DNA of 64,000 bases from Ruania zhangjianzhongii (lineage in GTDB: Bacteria; Actinomycetota; Actinomycetes; Actinomycetales; Beutenbergiaceae): positions 496,001-560,000 of the forward strand of contig NZ_CP042828.1 of NCBI RefSeq assembly GCF_008000995.1. Direction: 5' to 3'. Below, one piece after another: positions 8,591 through 18,087 of the stretch. A program made the position numbers and the translations under genes. How positions within the stretch are numbered: position 1 is the stretch's first letter; the number at the start of each line of letters is the position of its first letter. The notes beneath the pieces are model-generated. The model searched no databases. It worked only from the letters and a program-made list of their open reading frames with translations, and had not been told where the DNA came from.

Positions 8591-11281
8591 ATGACCAGCC
8601 TTGAACCGTACGCCCTCCGCGTCGAGCACCTGAGGAGCCCACTCGGCCTGGACGAGCCGCGGCCGCGCTTTGCCTGGCGACTGCGCAGCACACGAGGCGG
8701 CGCCCGGCAGAGCGCGTACCGCCTGGTGGTCTCGGCCGGGCAGCAGACCTGGGACAGCGGAAAAGTGGCCTCTGCCGAGCAGCTCGAGATCGCCTATGCC
8801 GGGACCGACCTGCAGCCGTACACGCGCTACACCTGGACGCTGCAGGTCTGGGACGAGAACGATCAGCCCAGCGAGCCGAGCGACTCCTGGTTCGAGACCG
8901 GGCGGCTCGGGCGCCCCTGGGTGGCCCGCTGGATCGGCCGCGACTCCCGGGACCGGTCAGCCTTCCTCGCCCCGGTCGACGACGACCTGACCTGGAACAG
9001 TCGCCCGCTCGCCCCGCCGGCACTGCTGCGGACCACGTTCACGCCACGCCGCGACGTAGTCTCGGCACGGCTGCACATCACCGCGCGCGGACTGTACGAG
9101 GCCCGCGTGAATGGCAGGACGGTCGGGGACAGCACCCTCAACCCCGGGTGGACCGACTACCGCCGCCGGATCCACTACCAGACCTACGACGTCACCGAGG
9201 CGGTGCGAGCCGAGGAGAACGTCCTGGCCGTGGCACTCGCCGATGGGTGGTGGAGCGGATTCGTCGGCTACGACCCGCGCAACGCTGGCCGGCTCTATGG
9301 TGACGCCCCGGCCCTGCTCGCCGAGCTGCACCTGGTGGCCGCCGACGGCGCCACCGAAGTGATCCGCACCGACGACTCCTGGCGCGAGTCGGCCGGGGAG
9401 TGGCTCTACGCGGACCTGCTGATGGGTGAGGGGGTGGACGCCCGCCGGCGTCCGGCCGGGTGGGACTCGCCGGGTTTCGACGACGCCAGTTGGCGGCGTG
9501 CCCGAGTGCTCGGCGACGACACCGCCACAGTGACCGGGTCGGTGACGCCACCGGTGCGCCCGGTCGCTGAGCTCACGCCGGTGAGCATCGAGCCGGAACC
9601 TGGCTCCGACGCCTGGCTGGTGGACTTCGGGCAGAACCTGGTGGGCCATGTGCGCCTGCGGCTGCACCGGCCGGTCGCCGGGCAGCTGATCGAGCTCACC
9701 CACGGCGAGACCGTGGACGCCGACGGCCGGCTGTACACCGACAACCTGCGCCGGGCCGAGGCCAGGGATCTGTACTACCCGCGCGGGGAGGAGACCGAGA
9801 CCTTCGAACCGCGGTTCACCTTCCACGGGTTCCGCTACCTGCGGATCGCCGGCCTGGCTGGGCCGCCCGCGGCCGCGGACGTCACCGCGATCGTGGTCAG
9901 CAGCGACCTGGAGGAGACCGGTAGCTTCGACTGCGATAACCCCGATGTGCTCCAGATCGTCGCGAACACTCGGTGGAGCCAGCGGGGCAACTTCCTCTCC
10001 GTGCCCACCGACTGCCCGCAGCGGGACGAGCGCCTCGGCTGGCTGGCTGACGCCCAGGTGTTCCTGCCTACTTCGGCGCGGCTGTGTGACGTGTCCGCGT
10101 TCTTCGCGAACTGGATGACCGATGTGATCGGTGGCCAGAGCTCCGACGGCGCGTTCGGGGACATCGCACCGGCCGGCCCGTGGATGGGCGAGGGAGCACC
10201 GGCGTGGGGCGATGCCGGGGTGATCATCCCGATGGCGCTGTTCGACCTCTACGGCGACCGCCGCCAGCTGCAGCGCAGCTTCGGCGCGATGGCGGGCTGG
10301 GTGGAGCACATCCGCCGGGCGAACCCTGACCTGATCTGGCGCAAGCGGGTGGGCTCGAACTACGGCGACTGGCTGCATGTGGGCCCGGAGACCGACCGGG
10401 CCGTGCTGGCCACCGCCTACTTCGCGAACTCCGCCTCGCTGGTGGCCAGGGCCGCTGCGGTCCTCGGCCGGGACGCTGAGGTGCAGGAGTACACCGAGCT
10501 GGCGCAGCAGATCCGGGTGGCGTTCAACGCCGAGTTCGTCGACGGCACCGTGATCACCTCGGATACCCAGACCTGCTACCTGCTCGCCCTGGACTACGAT
10601 CTGCTTCCCGCTGAGGCGGTGCCGGCCGCGGTGGACCGGTTGGTGGAGCTGGTCCGCGAGGCGGGGAACCGACTCACCATCGGGTTCGTCGGCGTCTCCA
10701 AGATCTGCCGGGTGCTTAGCGAGCACGGGCACGACGACCTCGCGCACGCGCTGCTGGTGCAGGAGGCCTATCCGAGCTGGCTGTTCCCGATCAGGCACGG
10801 CGCCACCACGGTCTGGGAGCGCTGGGACGGCTGGACCCCTGAGGGCGGCTTCCAGTCGGTGACGATGAACTCCTTCAACCACTACAGCCTGGGTGCGGTG
10901 GTGGACTGGATCTACTCCTGCCTCGGCGGGATCGATCAGGCCCCCGGATCGACGGCTTACCGCGAGCTGCTCATCCGGCCGCGGCCAGGCGCCGGGGTGA
11001 GTCGGGCGTCCGCGGCGCTGGAGACCCCGCTCGGCCGGGTCGCGACCCGGTGGGAAATCTCCGGCGAGAGGTTCGAGCTGGACGTGGAGGTCCCGCCCGG
11101 TGCCCGCGCCCTGCTGTCCTTGCCGGCGGCGGACCTTGACTCAGTCACCGGGGTGTCCGGTGCGCCGGAGCTGGCCGCCGACGGCAGTGTGCAGGTGCGG
11201 GTGGGCAGTGGCCGGCACCGGGTGAGTGCCGCCTACCGGCCCGCCGCAGCTCTGGTCGGGTCACTCGACCGGCGAAAGTGA
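8591..11281 (+). CDS. GH78 alpha-L-rhamnosidase
   Basis: Exo-enzyme cleaving terminal alpha-L-rhamnose, 896 residues, no signal peptide. Domains in order: N-terminal Fn3-like sandwich (MTSLEPYALRVEHLRSPLGL), Bac_rhamnosid_N-type sandwich (about 135-300), concanavalin-like domain, the six-hairpin catalytic barrel (about 450-800) and a C-terminal beta domain. The catalytic region shows DCPQRDERLGWLADAQ near residue 478, the GH78 signature carrying acidic active-site residues, and TTVWERWDGW near 740. It starts 35 bp after GH2 and ends the plus-strand operon. The convergent gene begins 59 bp downstream. Rhamnosidase beside beta-galactosidase fits rhamnogalacturonan-type oligosaccharides. Confidence 0.93.
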   Translation: MTSLEPYALRVEHLRSPLGLDEPRPRFAWRLRSTRGGARQSAYRLVVSAGQQTWDSGKVASAEQLEIAYAGTDLQPYTRYTWTLQVWDENDQPSEPSDSWFETGRLGRPWVARWIGRDSRDRSAFLAPVDDDLTWNSRPLAPPALLRTTFTPRRDVVSARLHITARGLYEARVNGRTVGDSTLNPGWTDYRRRIHYQTYDVTEAVRAEENVLAVALADGWWSGFVGYDPRNAGRLYGDAPALLAELHLVAADGATEVIRTDDSWRESAGEWLYADLLMGEGVDARRRPAGWDSPGFDDASWRRARVLGDDTATVTGSVTPPVRPVAELTPVSIEPEPGSDAWLVDFGQNLVGHVRLRLHRPVAGQLIELTHGETVDADGRLYTDNLRRAEARDLYYPRGEETETFEPRFTFHGFRYLRIAGLAGPPAAADVTAIVVSSDLEETGSFDCDNPDVLQIVANTRWSQRGNFLSVPTDCPQRDERLGWLADAQVFLPTSARLCDVSAFFANWMTDVIGGQSSDGAFGDIAPAGPWMGEGAPAWGDAGVIIPMALFDLYGDRRQLQRSFGAMAGWVEHIRRANPDLIWRKRVGSNYGDWLHVGPETDRAVLATAYFANSASLVARAAAVLGRDAEVQEYTELAQQIRVAFNAEFVDGTVITSDTQTCYLLALDYDLLPAEAVPAAVDRLVELVREAGNRLTIGFVGVSKICRVLSEHGHDDLAHALLVQEAYPSWLFPIRHGATTVWERWDGWTPEGGFQSVTMNSFNHYSLGAVVDWIYSCLGGIDQAPGSTAYRELLIRPRPGAGVSRASAALETPLGRVATRWEISGERFELDVEVPPGARALLSLPAADLDSVTGVSGAPELAADGSVQVRVGSGRHRVSAAYRPAAALVGSLDRRK

Positions 11282-11340
11282 CGGAGATATGACACGCGGT
11301 GGGCCATACGGCCATGCGTGACGTATATCCGTCACTTGCA
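11282..11340. terminator. Short convergent-gene spacer with inverted repeat
   Basis: GTGACG (11318-11323) and CGTCAC (11330-11335) form a 6-bp stem around TATATC, between the ends of the GH78 gene (+) and the racemase-like gene (-). There is no U-tract, so this is a weak terminator candidate; it could also be a protein-binding palindrome. Confidence 0.3.
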
Positions 11341-11985
11341 CTACTGCGAGCCGAGTAGCGCCGCCGCGCGGCGCACGCCCAGCTCGGGGCTGGTCAGCAC
11401 CGGGGTGTCGACCGCCGCTGCCGCGCTGGCCATCGAGGCCTGGGCGAGCACCACCACATCAGCCTGCGAGGCCCGCTTGGTGATCGCCTCGGCGACCAGC
11501 CGGTCGTGACCGGTCTGGTCCCCGGTGCTGACCGCCTCGAACGCGCCCTGGACCAGCACTTCCGCCACCTCGATCTCCTTCCCGGCCAGTTCCGCCCGCT
11601 CGTGCAGCAGGGCGACGGTCGGCGCCAGCGTGGTGGGCAGGGTGGCGAGCACGGCGATCCGTGTGCCGAGACCGGCCGCTTCGTCGGCCATCGCCTCGTC
11701 GATGCGCAGCACCGGGAGGTCCAGCTCGGCCTGCAGACCGGCCGCGAAGCCGGAGATCGAGGAGCAGGAGAACATCACCGCATCGGCACCGCCGCGCTTG
11801 GCGGCGTGCACCAGGTCGCGGAGCCGGTCCCGCACGCCGCTGCCCTCTGGGTCGCGGCCGAGGTCGGCGACGATCTTGTCGTCGAGCAGGTGGTGGGTCT
11901 CTACGCCGGGCAGGTGGTCGGCGGCCAGGGCGCTGATGGTGGGGATCACCACGGCCCCGGTGTGGATGAACGAGAGGCGGGTCAT
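11341..11985 (-). CDS. Asp/Glu/hydantoin racemase-superfamily protein
   Basis: The 214 residues show the racemase fold pattern: MTRLSFIHTGAVVIP start, first catalytic Cys in MFSCSSISGF (about residue 78), and IAVLATLPTTLAPT. The second half-site that normally carries the other Cys reads VVVLAQASMAS, so one of the two usual cysteines is missing. It may act as a one-base epimerase/decarboxylase relative or not as a racemase at all. It is the last gene of the RLP-kinase-GH127 operon. In the sequence as given it is fused in frame to GH127, but its own ATG at 11985 has GGAGGAG 5 nt upstream and overlaps the expected GH127 stop (ATGA). A separate protein is therefore much more likely. Confidence 0.7.
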   Translation of the reverse strand: MTRLSFIHTGAVVIPTISALAADHLPGVETHHLLDDKIVADLGRDPEGSGVRDRLRDLVHAAKRGGADAVMFSCSSISGFAAGLQAELDLPVLRIDEAMADEAAGLGTRIAVLATLPTTLAPTVALLHERAELAGKEIEVAEVLVQGAFEAVSTGDQTGHDRLVAEAITKRASQADVVVLAQASMASAAAAVDTPVLTSPELGVRRAAALLGSQ

Positions 11986-13992
11986 GAGTCTCCTCCGGAG
12001 AGTCGGACAGAGCGGAGCAACGGCAGCCAGACGGTCATCTCGCCCGGGGCCGCGGTTCGCCCAGTGGGCGTAGGGGACGAGCACCAGGTCCAGCTCGGTG
12101 CCCGGCTGCTCGACCAGCTCGCCGTACAGCGTGCCGTGCGGGACGGTGGCGGGCAGCGTCACGGCTCGGGTGCGCAGCAGCACCTGGTCGGTGAACAGCC
12201 CGGTACCGGCTTGTTCCTGCCACTCGGCCGGGAACGGTAGGTGCACGGACTCGATCCCGAGACTGTCGGGCAGGTCGGCACTCTCCACGCAGTACACCAC
12301 CGGTCCGCGCACGACGGCGGCCTGGTTGGTGCTCTCCTCGAGGAAGTGGTGGGCCACCGTCACCCGGGGCCGCAGCGGGATCTCCACGGAGATCTCCTCA
12401 TCGCTCCAGGTGCGATCGATCACCAGGTAACCGTTCTCGACGGCGGTGACCGGCTCTGACTGGACCCGCACCTCGGTCCCCGGGGCCCACCCGGGCCGCC
12501 GGATCCGGATGCTCGCTCGTACCGGGGACTGTGCCTTCACCCGGATCCGGATGCTGCCCTCGCTCGGGTACCGGGTGGTCTGGGTGATCTCCAGTGGTAC
12601 CCCGGCCACCTCCAGCTGCGCCGTTCCGGGCACGAACTGGTGCACCCACACCGACTCGGCGTCCTGGGAGTAGAGGTAGTACGGCAGCTCGGCGATCACC
12701 CGGGCAATGTTCGGCGGGCAGCAGAAGCAGTTCGTCATGTACTCCTGGCGGGAGCGGTCGTCCGACGCGGGGGGAGTGGTGCGTTCCGGGTCCCCCGCCC
12801 GGCGCATCGGGAACGGCAGGTCGCGCACCTGGCGCAGCGGGTTGGTGTAGAAGTAGGCGAGGCCCTCGGCGTCGAGCATCGCCGGGAGGGAGTTGAACAG
12901 CACTCGTTCGATCTCGTCGGCGAACCGGGCCTCACCGGTGAGTAGCAGCATTCGCCAGGACCACAGCACGAAGCCGAGCGTCGCGCAGGACTCGTTGTAC
13001 GCCGTCGTGTGCGGCAGCTGGTAGGGCCGGCCGTACGCCTGGTGCGTTTTCGAGATCGTGCTGTAGTCCTGGGCGGCATCCGGGGAAGCGCCGTCGTACA
13101 CGGCGCCGCAGCCACCGGTGAGATAGAGCTTGCTGGCGACCACGTCCTCCCATAGCCGGGTGACGGCGGCCCGGAACTCCTCGTCCCCGCTCTCCAGGGC
13201 GTAGTCGGTCATCCCGGCGAACAGGTAATTGGCGCGCACGGCGTGCCCGGTGGCCACCGGTTGGTCCTGCACCGGGTAGACGTCCTGGTTGTCGTCCCCG
13301 CCGGCGCCGCCTTTCCCGCCGTGCAGGTCCAGCAGCGTGCGCGCGAGAGTGAGATAGCGCTCGTCCCGGGTGCTGCGGTACAGCTCGATCACGGCCATGT
13401 AGTGCGAGGGGCAGATGTTGCAGTCCGCGATCGCCTCCGGCTGCTCGCGCACCGCCTGGAGCAGGTAGTCGGCGGCCCGGACCGCCATCGCGAAGTAGGT
13501 CTCGTCGCCGGTCAGGCGCCGGTGCAGGCAGCCCAGGGTGATCAGATGGCCGAGGTTGTAGGTCTCGAAGTTCAGCCGGTCGGTCAGCGGGGCGATCGCG
13601 CGGTCGGTGCGGGCAGCGATCGTGGTCTTGGTGTGCACGTACCCGTCCGGCTGCTGCGCCGCTGCGATCACATCGAGCGCTTCGGCCACCCGGCCGGCGA
13701 GCTGTGGTGCGTCCGGTGCGGCGACGACCGCGGACTCGAGCCACTTGTACAGGTCGCCGTCCATGAACGGTGCGGCCCGATGCTCCCCCTCGGCGCGGCC
13801 GGCGGCGATCCGGAAGTTCTCCACGGCGTGGGCGATGTCCGGATCGAACATCAGCTCGCCCATCGAGGGAATCGTGACGTCGAGGGCTCGCTGGCGCAGC
13901 CGGCCGAGCGGGCCGGTCGCGGTCATCGTCACCGACCCCGCCGGTAGCGAGGTCATCACGGCGAAGCGGCTCGTGGCGGTGTCGGTCAGCAT
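11982..13992 (-). CDS. GH127 beta-L-arabinofuranosidase-like enzyme, frameshifted near its 3' end
   Basis: The family normally removes terminal beta-L-arabinofuranose; related enzymes act on pectin side chains. The (alpha/alpha)6 barrel spans most of about 669 residues, with ETYNLGHLI, the metal-site cysteine cluster TNCFCCPPNI (about 410-420) and a C-terminal beta-sandwich. There is no signal peptide. ATG 13992 has AAGGAG 7 nt upstream and overlaps the kinase end by 7 bp. As given, the frame runs past ANRGPG into unrelated residues and on into the racemase. Removing one base from the C4G3 run at 12043-12049 restores GEMTVWLPLL, the usual GH127 ending, and a stop at 11982-11984 overlapping the racemase start. 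It is either a sequencing or assembly error or a real recent frameshift affecting only the last 20 or so residues. Confidence 0.88.
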
Positions 13993-15347
13993 CGGCTGGT
14001 CTCCTTCTCTGGCGGGTCCATCGGTTCAGGTGGCCGGCTCGATGATGTGGCTGGTTCGGTGGTGTGGCCGCGGCGGACGTCCTCGAGCAGGTCCACGTGG
14101 CCCATCTGGCCACCTTTGAGCACCACCTCGACACTGTCGTAGCCGCGGCCGGGTGCCTGCGCGGCGCAGAGCGCCACATTGCCCCACGGGCAGCTCTCGA
14201 TCGTCAGCGCGGCCACTCCGAGCCGGCGCAGCACCGTGCCGCTGGTGTCGCCACCGCAGAGCAGCAGCCGGGTGCGCGGTGCGGCCTGCAGGCGGGGTAG
14301 CGCCACCTCGAGCAGCGCCTCGGTCACCTCGGCGGCCTGGAGCTGCCCGCCGCCGGGGGTGCTGGAGTGGAACACCGTGTCCGCACCGGCGGCGTGTGCG
14401 GCGATCGCGCGGGCTGCGGCGCCGGGCCCCCGCAGGTCGATGCAGGTCCAGCCGGCGTGGGTGGCGGCCTCGATCTGCGCCCAGGTGCGCGCCGAGCGGC
14501 TGCCGCTGAGTGCCAGGCACGGACCGTCGGCAGCACTGGCCCGCTCGGGCAGCGGCGCAGCCGTGCCGCCGATCGCTCGGCCGAGACCCAGACTCAGTCC
14601 GCCGGCACCGAGGACGAAGCGGGTGCCAAGCTGGTCTGTCCCGGCTCCATCGCTGCTGGCGGTGCTGCCGAGCTGACCGGAGCGGTGGCTGATCGCGCGA
14701 CCGAGGAGGTCCAGGTGGGCGTCGGTGAACCCGTCGCAGACCACAGCAGCAGCGCCGGACTCGGCCAGCGTCTGCGCTACGTGGCGGGCCGGGTCCGGGC
14801 CGGTCTCGTACTGCGGCCAGGCGAGGGCGCCGATCGGCAGCTCGGTCTGTGCCCCGAGATGGCGGGCCAGGTCCGACTCCGTGCTCGGGGTGCTCGGATG
14901 ATCGCGCATGGTCGGCTGCCGGTCCAGGCGGAATACCCGGTCGTCGTCTCGGGCGAAGTGGTGGCCGAAGAAGGTGTACCGACCGAAGTCCGGCTGGGCG
15001 AACACCGCCGGGACCGCAGCGGCGCCGAACACCTCTCGGCCGAGCTCGATCACTTTGCCCAGGCTGCCGACCTCGGGCGAGGAGTCAGCGGTGGAGCAGG
15101 CCTTGTACTGCACGATCGGGGCGCCGCGGCCGGCGAACCAGCGCAGCGCCGGCAGCACCTCGGCGGGCAGGTCGGCAGTACGCAGCGAACGGGCCACCCC
15201 GGCGATGCCGACAGCCTCGGAGTCGCTGCGCAGCGACTCGGCGTGTGCCACCGAGGTCGCGAGCACCCCGGTGAGCCCGGCGCGGCGCAGCTGGAGCAGA
15301 GCGTCGATCGAGCCGGTGAAGTCGTCACCGTAGAAGCCGACCTTCAC
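13986..15347 (-). CDS. DUF1537 four-carbon/branched acid-sugar kinase family protein
   Basis: ATP-dependent kinase of the DUF1537 family, 453 residues, GTG start overlapping the RLP stop (GTGA). The N-terminal signature GFYGDDFTGSIDAL and the C-terminal nucleotide-binding signature LLLCGGDTSGTVLRRLG (about 370-386) are intact. Characterised members phosphorylate threonate, erythronate or 3-oxo-isoapionate (OiaK). The tight pairing with a RuBisCO-like protein is most like the 3-oxo-isoapionate branch of D-apionate breakdown, in which the kinase product feeds the RLP. That assignment comes from context and is inference. The last 25 or so residues are Pro/Ser/Glu-rich and look non-conserved. Confidence 0.8.
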   Translation of the reverse strand: MKVGFYGDDFTGSIDALLQLRRAGLTGVLATSVAHAESLRSDSEAVGIAGVARSLRTADLPAEVLPALRWFAGRGAPIVQYKACSTADSSPEVGSLGKVIELGREVFGAAAVPAVFAQPDFGRYTFFGHHFARDDDRVFRLDRQPTMRDHPSTPSTESDLARHLGAQTELPIGALAWPQYETGPDPARHVAQTLAESGAAAVVCDGFTDAHLDLLGRAISHRSGQLGSTASSDGAGTDQLGTRFVLGAGGLSLGLGRAIGGTAAPLPERASAADGPCLALSGSRSARTWAQIEAATHAGWTCIDLRGPGAAARAIAAHAAGADTVFHSSTPGGGQLQAAEVTEALLEVALPRLQAAPRTRLLLCGGDTSGTVLRRLGVAALTIESCPWGNVALCAAQAPGRGYDSVEVVLKGGQMGHVDLLEDVRRGHTTEPATSSSRPPEPMDPPEKETSRC

Positions 15348-16591
15348 CGTGGCGGTCCGAACGTGTCCAGCGCCTCGGCCAGCTCTGGCACCTGCTCGGC
15401 CCGTTCGGCCAGCTCGACCCCCTCCAGCGCCGCCTCCCAGGCCGCCCGCATCGCCCGCACCCCCGATGCGGAACCGCTCGGGTGACCGTGGATACCGCCG
15501 CCGGCGAGCACCAACAGTCGCTGCGAGGCGACCTGCTGGTAGGTACGGGTGGCGAGTGCCGCCGTCTGCCCGGAGGAGAGCACCGGGACTGCGCCGTAAC
15601 CGCCGAGGAACGGCGTCTGCACGGCGGCGATCGAGGCGAGCACCTGCTCGTCGGTCTCGTAGAACTTATTGCTCAGGCCGTTGGTGTGTACATGGTCGGA
15701 GCCGAGCAGCCGGGAGAGCTTCTGGAACACCTGGAAGTCGATGCCCAGCTGGGGTGAGCGGGAGTAGGCGCCGAACATGGTGCGGTGGCCGTGGATCGGC
15801 AGCTCGGAGCGGGCGCGCAGATACTGCAGCCCGGCCAGACCCACGGTGTTCACGCAGACCATCACACACCTGCCGCCGGCAGCCGCGACCAGATCGTGGT
15901 TCGGGCCGAGCCGGTCGATATCGTCGGTGATGTTGAAGGCGTACATCGGCATCCGGCCGTTGCGGTCGGCAGCCGCCTGCAGCGCACCGGTCACCACTCG
16001 CACCCGTTCGGCCAGCGGCAGGTGTGGAGCGTTGCCCTGCAACTCGTCGTCCTTGATGAAGTCGATCCCGGCGTCGGCGAGCTCGGTGACCAGATCGGCA
16101 AGCTGATCGGCGTCCAGACCGATGCTCGGCTTGACGATCGTGCCGAGCAGCGGGCCGGAGGTCCGGCCGGTCAGCCGCGCCGTCCCGTCCCAGCCGAACT
16201 GTGGTCCCGGGTAGGCGGCAGCGAACTCCTCGGGCAGGTCGAGGTCGACCAACCGTAGGGCGCCCACCTCACGGATCTCGAACAGGTTGCCGGCGACGGC
16301 GGCGAGCAGGTTCGGTACCGACGGGCCAAAGTTGTCCAGTGGGAACTCGATGCTCACCCGGGCCCGGCGTACGTCGGTCCAGTCGCCGGAGGCCCCGGGC
16401 AGCGGTGGACGACCGCTCGCCGGCAGCTCGGTGATGTTGGTGACCCGGGCAGCGAAGCGCCGCTTGAGCTCGTCAGTCTCCCGAGCGACGGAGACGAATG
16501 TGCCGCTGGACTGCTCCGAGGCCATCACGGCGGCGGCCCGCTCCGGCGGCAGCGCGGTCTCGATCTCGTAGTCCGCGGTGACGACGCTCAT
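15344..16591 (-). CDS. RuBisCO-like protein (form IV-type), possible sugar-acid phosphate transcarboxylase/decarboxylase
   Basis: RuBisCO large-subunit homologue of 415 residues with the metal-site motif DFIKDDE (about 178-184; the Lys that can be carbamylated plus Asp and Glu) and the active-site Lys in GTIVKPSIG (about 153). The loop GGGIHGHP also remains. RLPs of this kind act on phosphorylated keto-sugar acids rather than fixing CO2; OiaX/OiaC-type RLPs process 3-oxo-isoapionate 4-phosphate next to a DUF1537 kinase. I chose ATG 16591 (GAGG 6 nt upstream, protein begins MSVVTADYEIETALPPE) over the longer open frame to 16672. It is the first gene of a four-gene overlapping operon. Confidence 0.85.
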   Translation of the reverse strand: MSVVTADYEIETALPPERAAAVMASEQSSGTFVSVARETDELKRRFAARVTNITELPASGRPPLPGASGDWTDVRRARVSIEFPLDNFGPSVPNLLAAVAGNLFEIREVGALRLVDLDLPEEFAAAYPGPQFGWDGTARLTGRTSGPLLGTIVKPSIGLDADQLADLVTELADAGIDFIKDDELQGNAPHLPLAERVRVVTGALQAAADRNGRMPMYAFNITDDIDRLGPNHDLVAAAGGRCVMVCVNTVGLAGLQYLRARSELPIHGHRTMFGAYSRSPQLGIDFQVFQKLSRLLGSDHVHTNGLSNKFYETDEQVLASIAAVQTPFLGGYGAVPVLSSGQTAALATRTYQQVASQRLLVLAGGGIHGHPSGSASGVRAMRAAWEAALEGVELAERAEQVPELAEALDTFGPPR

Positions 16592-16728
16592 CGGTACCTC
16601 GTGCTCTCTGAGCGTTGCATCAATGCTCCTTCGCATGGCTACCCGAGGACTGGGTGGCCACTCCACCCTCAAGCCTATGCATCAATGAATGGACGTGCAA
16701 CCACGTCCGCGGGCCGGACGCCGTAGCC
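16592..16728 (-). promoter_or_regulatory. RLP operon upstream region with TGCATCAATG direct repeats
   Basis: TGCATCAATG occurs at 16616-16625 and again at 16678-16687, 62 bp apart. Read on the operon's strand this is CATTGATGCA. Both copies lie upstream of the RLP start and are candidate binding sites for an unidentified regulator. The rest of the spacer (to the pectinesterase stop at 16729) holds no gene. Confidence 0.4.
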
Positions 16729-18087
16729 TCAGCGAGGGTCCCAGCCGCCCAGCAGGGAGGCAGGGTTCCGGAAACGTGCGGCCTCCTCGGCAGTCAGGGG
16801 GCTCGCCACGCTCGAGCGTTCGCTGAGATCGAGCGGACGGCCGTCCAGGTCGGTGCTGCCGTGCTCCTGCAGGCGCAGCCTTGAGGTGTCCCACTGGTCG
16901 CCGGCATCGGTGGTGACCCAGCCTGTGGCGGCGATGTGCGCGTCCATCGCGGTATCGATGAACACCACCTGGCTCCAGCCGAACCGGGAGAGCTCCACTC
17001 TGCTCAGGTAGCTCGCCCCGTCCGGCACGCCTGGACCCCTGGTCAGCTGAACGTCGGCGAAGACCGCCCCCGGACCGCCGTCGACGTTCCGGATCTGGGT
17101 GTAGTAACCCGGGCCGAGCGCCTTCAGCTCGGTTCGTTCGACGAACAGCCCCCCGGTTCCCCAGACGAAGTCCACATCGCCCTCGATATAGCTGTCCGCC
17201 ACGTAGCAGCGGCCCTGCAGGCGCAGGGTGTCCTGATGGCTGTGCAACGAGATGCGGCGCGCGATGATCCGTTCGCCGTTGCCTCGTAGCGCCTCGGCCT
17301 GGCCTCCGCCTGCCGGGGTGCTGTTCCGGATGGTCAGGTTCTCCACTCGTACGTCGTCGGCATCGATGCCGAACACGGCGCGCCAGCAGTTGAACCGGTC
17401 CGAGCGCTCGATCACCCGTTTCGGGCAGCAGGCGATCTCGATCGGCTCCTCGCGCATCGCCGCGTCCCCGTTGAGCACGTCGTTGTTCGCGTAGCTGATC
17501 ACGGTCCGACGGCGGTCCTCGCCGCGGAAGGTCAGCTGCGGTTTGGTCTGCGGTACATAGATGATCTCGGTGTAGGTCCCGGCCGCGATCGCGATCAGCA
17601 CCTCCTGCTCGTTCTGCTCCGGGACGAAGTCGACCGCGCCCTGCACCGTGCAGAAGTCCCCCCCGCCGGCCGCGTCCACCACGATCCGGGTGGCGCCGGC
17701 CGGGGGTAGGCTTCGGGTGCTGAAGTGCCAGCCGTCCTCCTGCGTGATGCCGCTGTGGCCGCGGACGAAATCGGCGTCCATCGTGACGTCATAGTCCTGG
17801 TCCGGATCGAGGCTGCGGTGCAGGACGATGGTCACGTTCTGGTCCTCGACGAGCACCGGGTGGTAATTCCACAGGTGGAGCTCGCCATAGTCGGAGCGGG
17901 CACCGCCGATCGGTCGCTTGCCCACCTCCGGATCGGCGAGGTCGATGGTCTCGACCACGGCGCCGTCGCCGCGATGCACCTGCAGCCGGCCGCGCGGGCC
18001 GATCTCGACCGGATGGTCGAAGGACAGCTGTAGGCCAGCGTCCACACAGATGCCTGCGCCGGTCGGTGACAGCCGAGCGCCGTCCAT
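16729..18087 (-). CDS. CE8 pectinesterase with N-terminal Ig-like domain
   Basis: Removes methyl esters from homogalacturonan, 452 residues. An N-terminal Ig-like/SbsA-type domain (about 1-125) precedes the right-handed beta-helix. Catalytic elements: QAEALRG (oxyanion Gln), HQDTLRLQGRCYVADSYIEG (acid/base Asp about 282), GDVDFVWGTGG (nucleophile Asp about 301) and an Arg near SRVELSRFGWSQ, where many family members have LGRPW. There is no signal peptide (MDGARLSPTGAG), so it would act on short imported oligogalacturonides in the cytoplasm, unlike most secreted pectinesterases. It is divergent from the GH28 gene with a 136-bp shared promoter region. Confidence 0.9.
   Translation of the reverse strand: MDGARLSPTGAGICVDAGLQLSFDHPVEIGPRGRLQVHRGDGAVVETIDLADPEVGKRPIGGARSDYGELHLWNYHPVLVEDQNVTIVLHRSLDPDQDYDVTMDADFVRGHSGITQEDGWHFSTRSLPPAGATRIVVDAAGGGDFCTVQGAVDFVPEQNEQEVLIAIAAGTYTEIIYVPQTKPQLTFRGEDRRRTVISYANNDVLNGDAAMREEPIEIACCPKRVIERSDRFNCWRAVFGIDADDVRVENLTIRNSTPAGGGQAEALRGNGERIIARRISLHSHQDTLRLQGRCYVADSYIEGDVDFVWGTGGLFVERTELKALGPGYYTQIRNVDGGPGAVFADVQLTRGPGVPDGASYLSRVELSRFGWSQVVFIDTAMDAHIAATGWVTTDAGDQWDTSRLRLQEHGSTDLDGRPLDLSERSSVASPLTAEEAARFRNPASLLGGWDPR

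Noticed and set aside
8957-10882. 641-codon minus-strand frame opposite GH78
   Set aside because: No domain or ribosome site; plus-strand GH78 motifs are complete.
11341-13992. Natural bifunctional GH127-racemase fusion protein
   Set aside because: The alternative frame gives the standard GH127 ending and the racemase has its own ribosome site and overlapping start, so a 1-nt indel explains it better.
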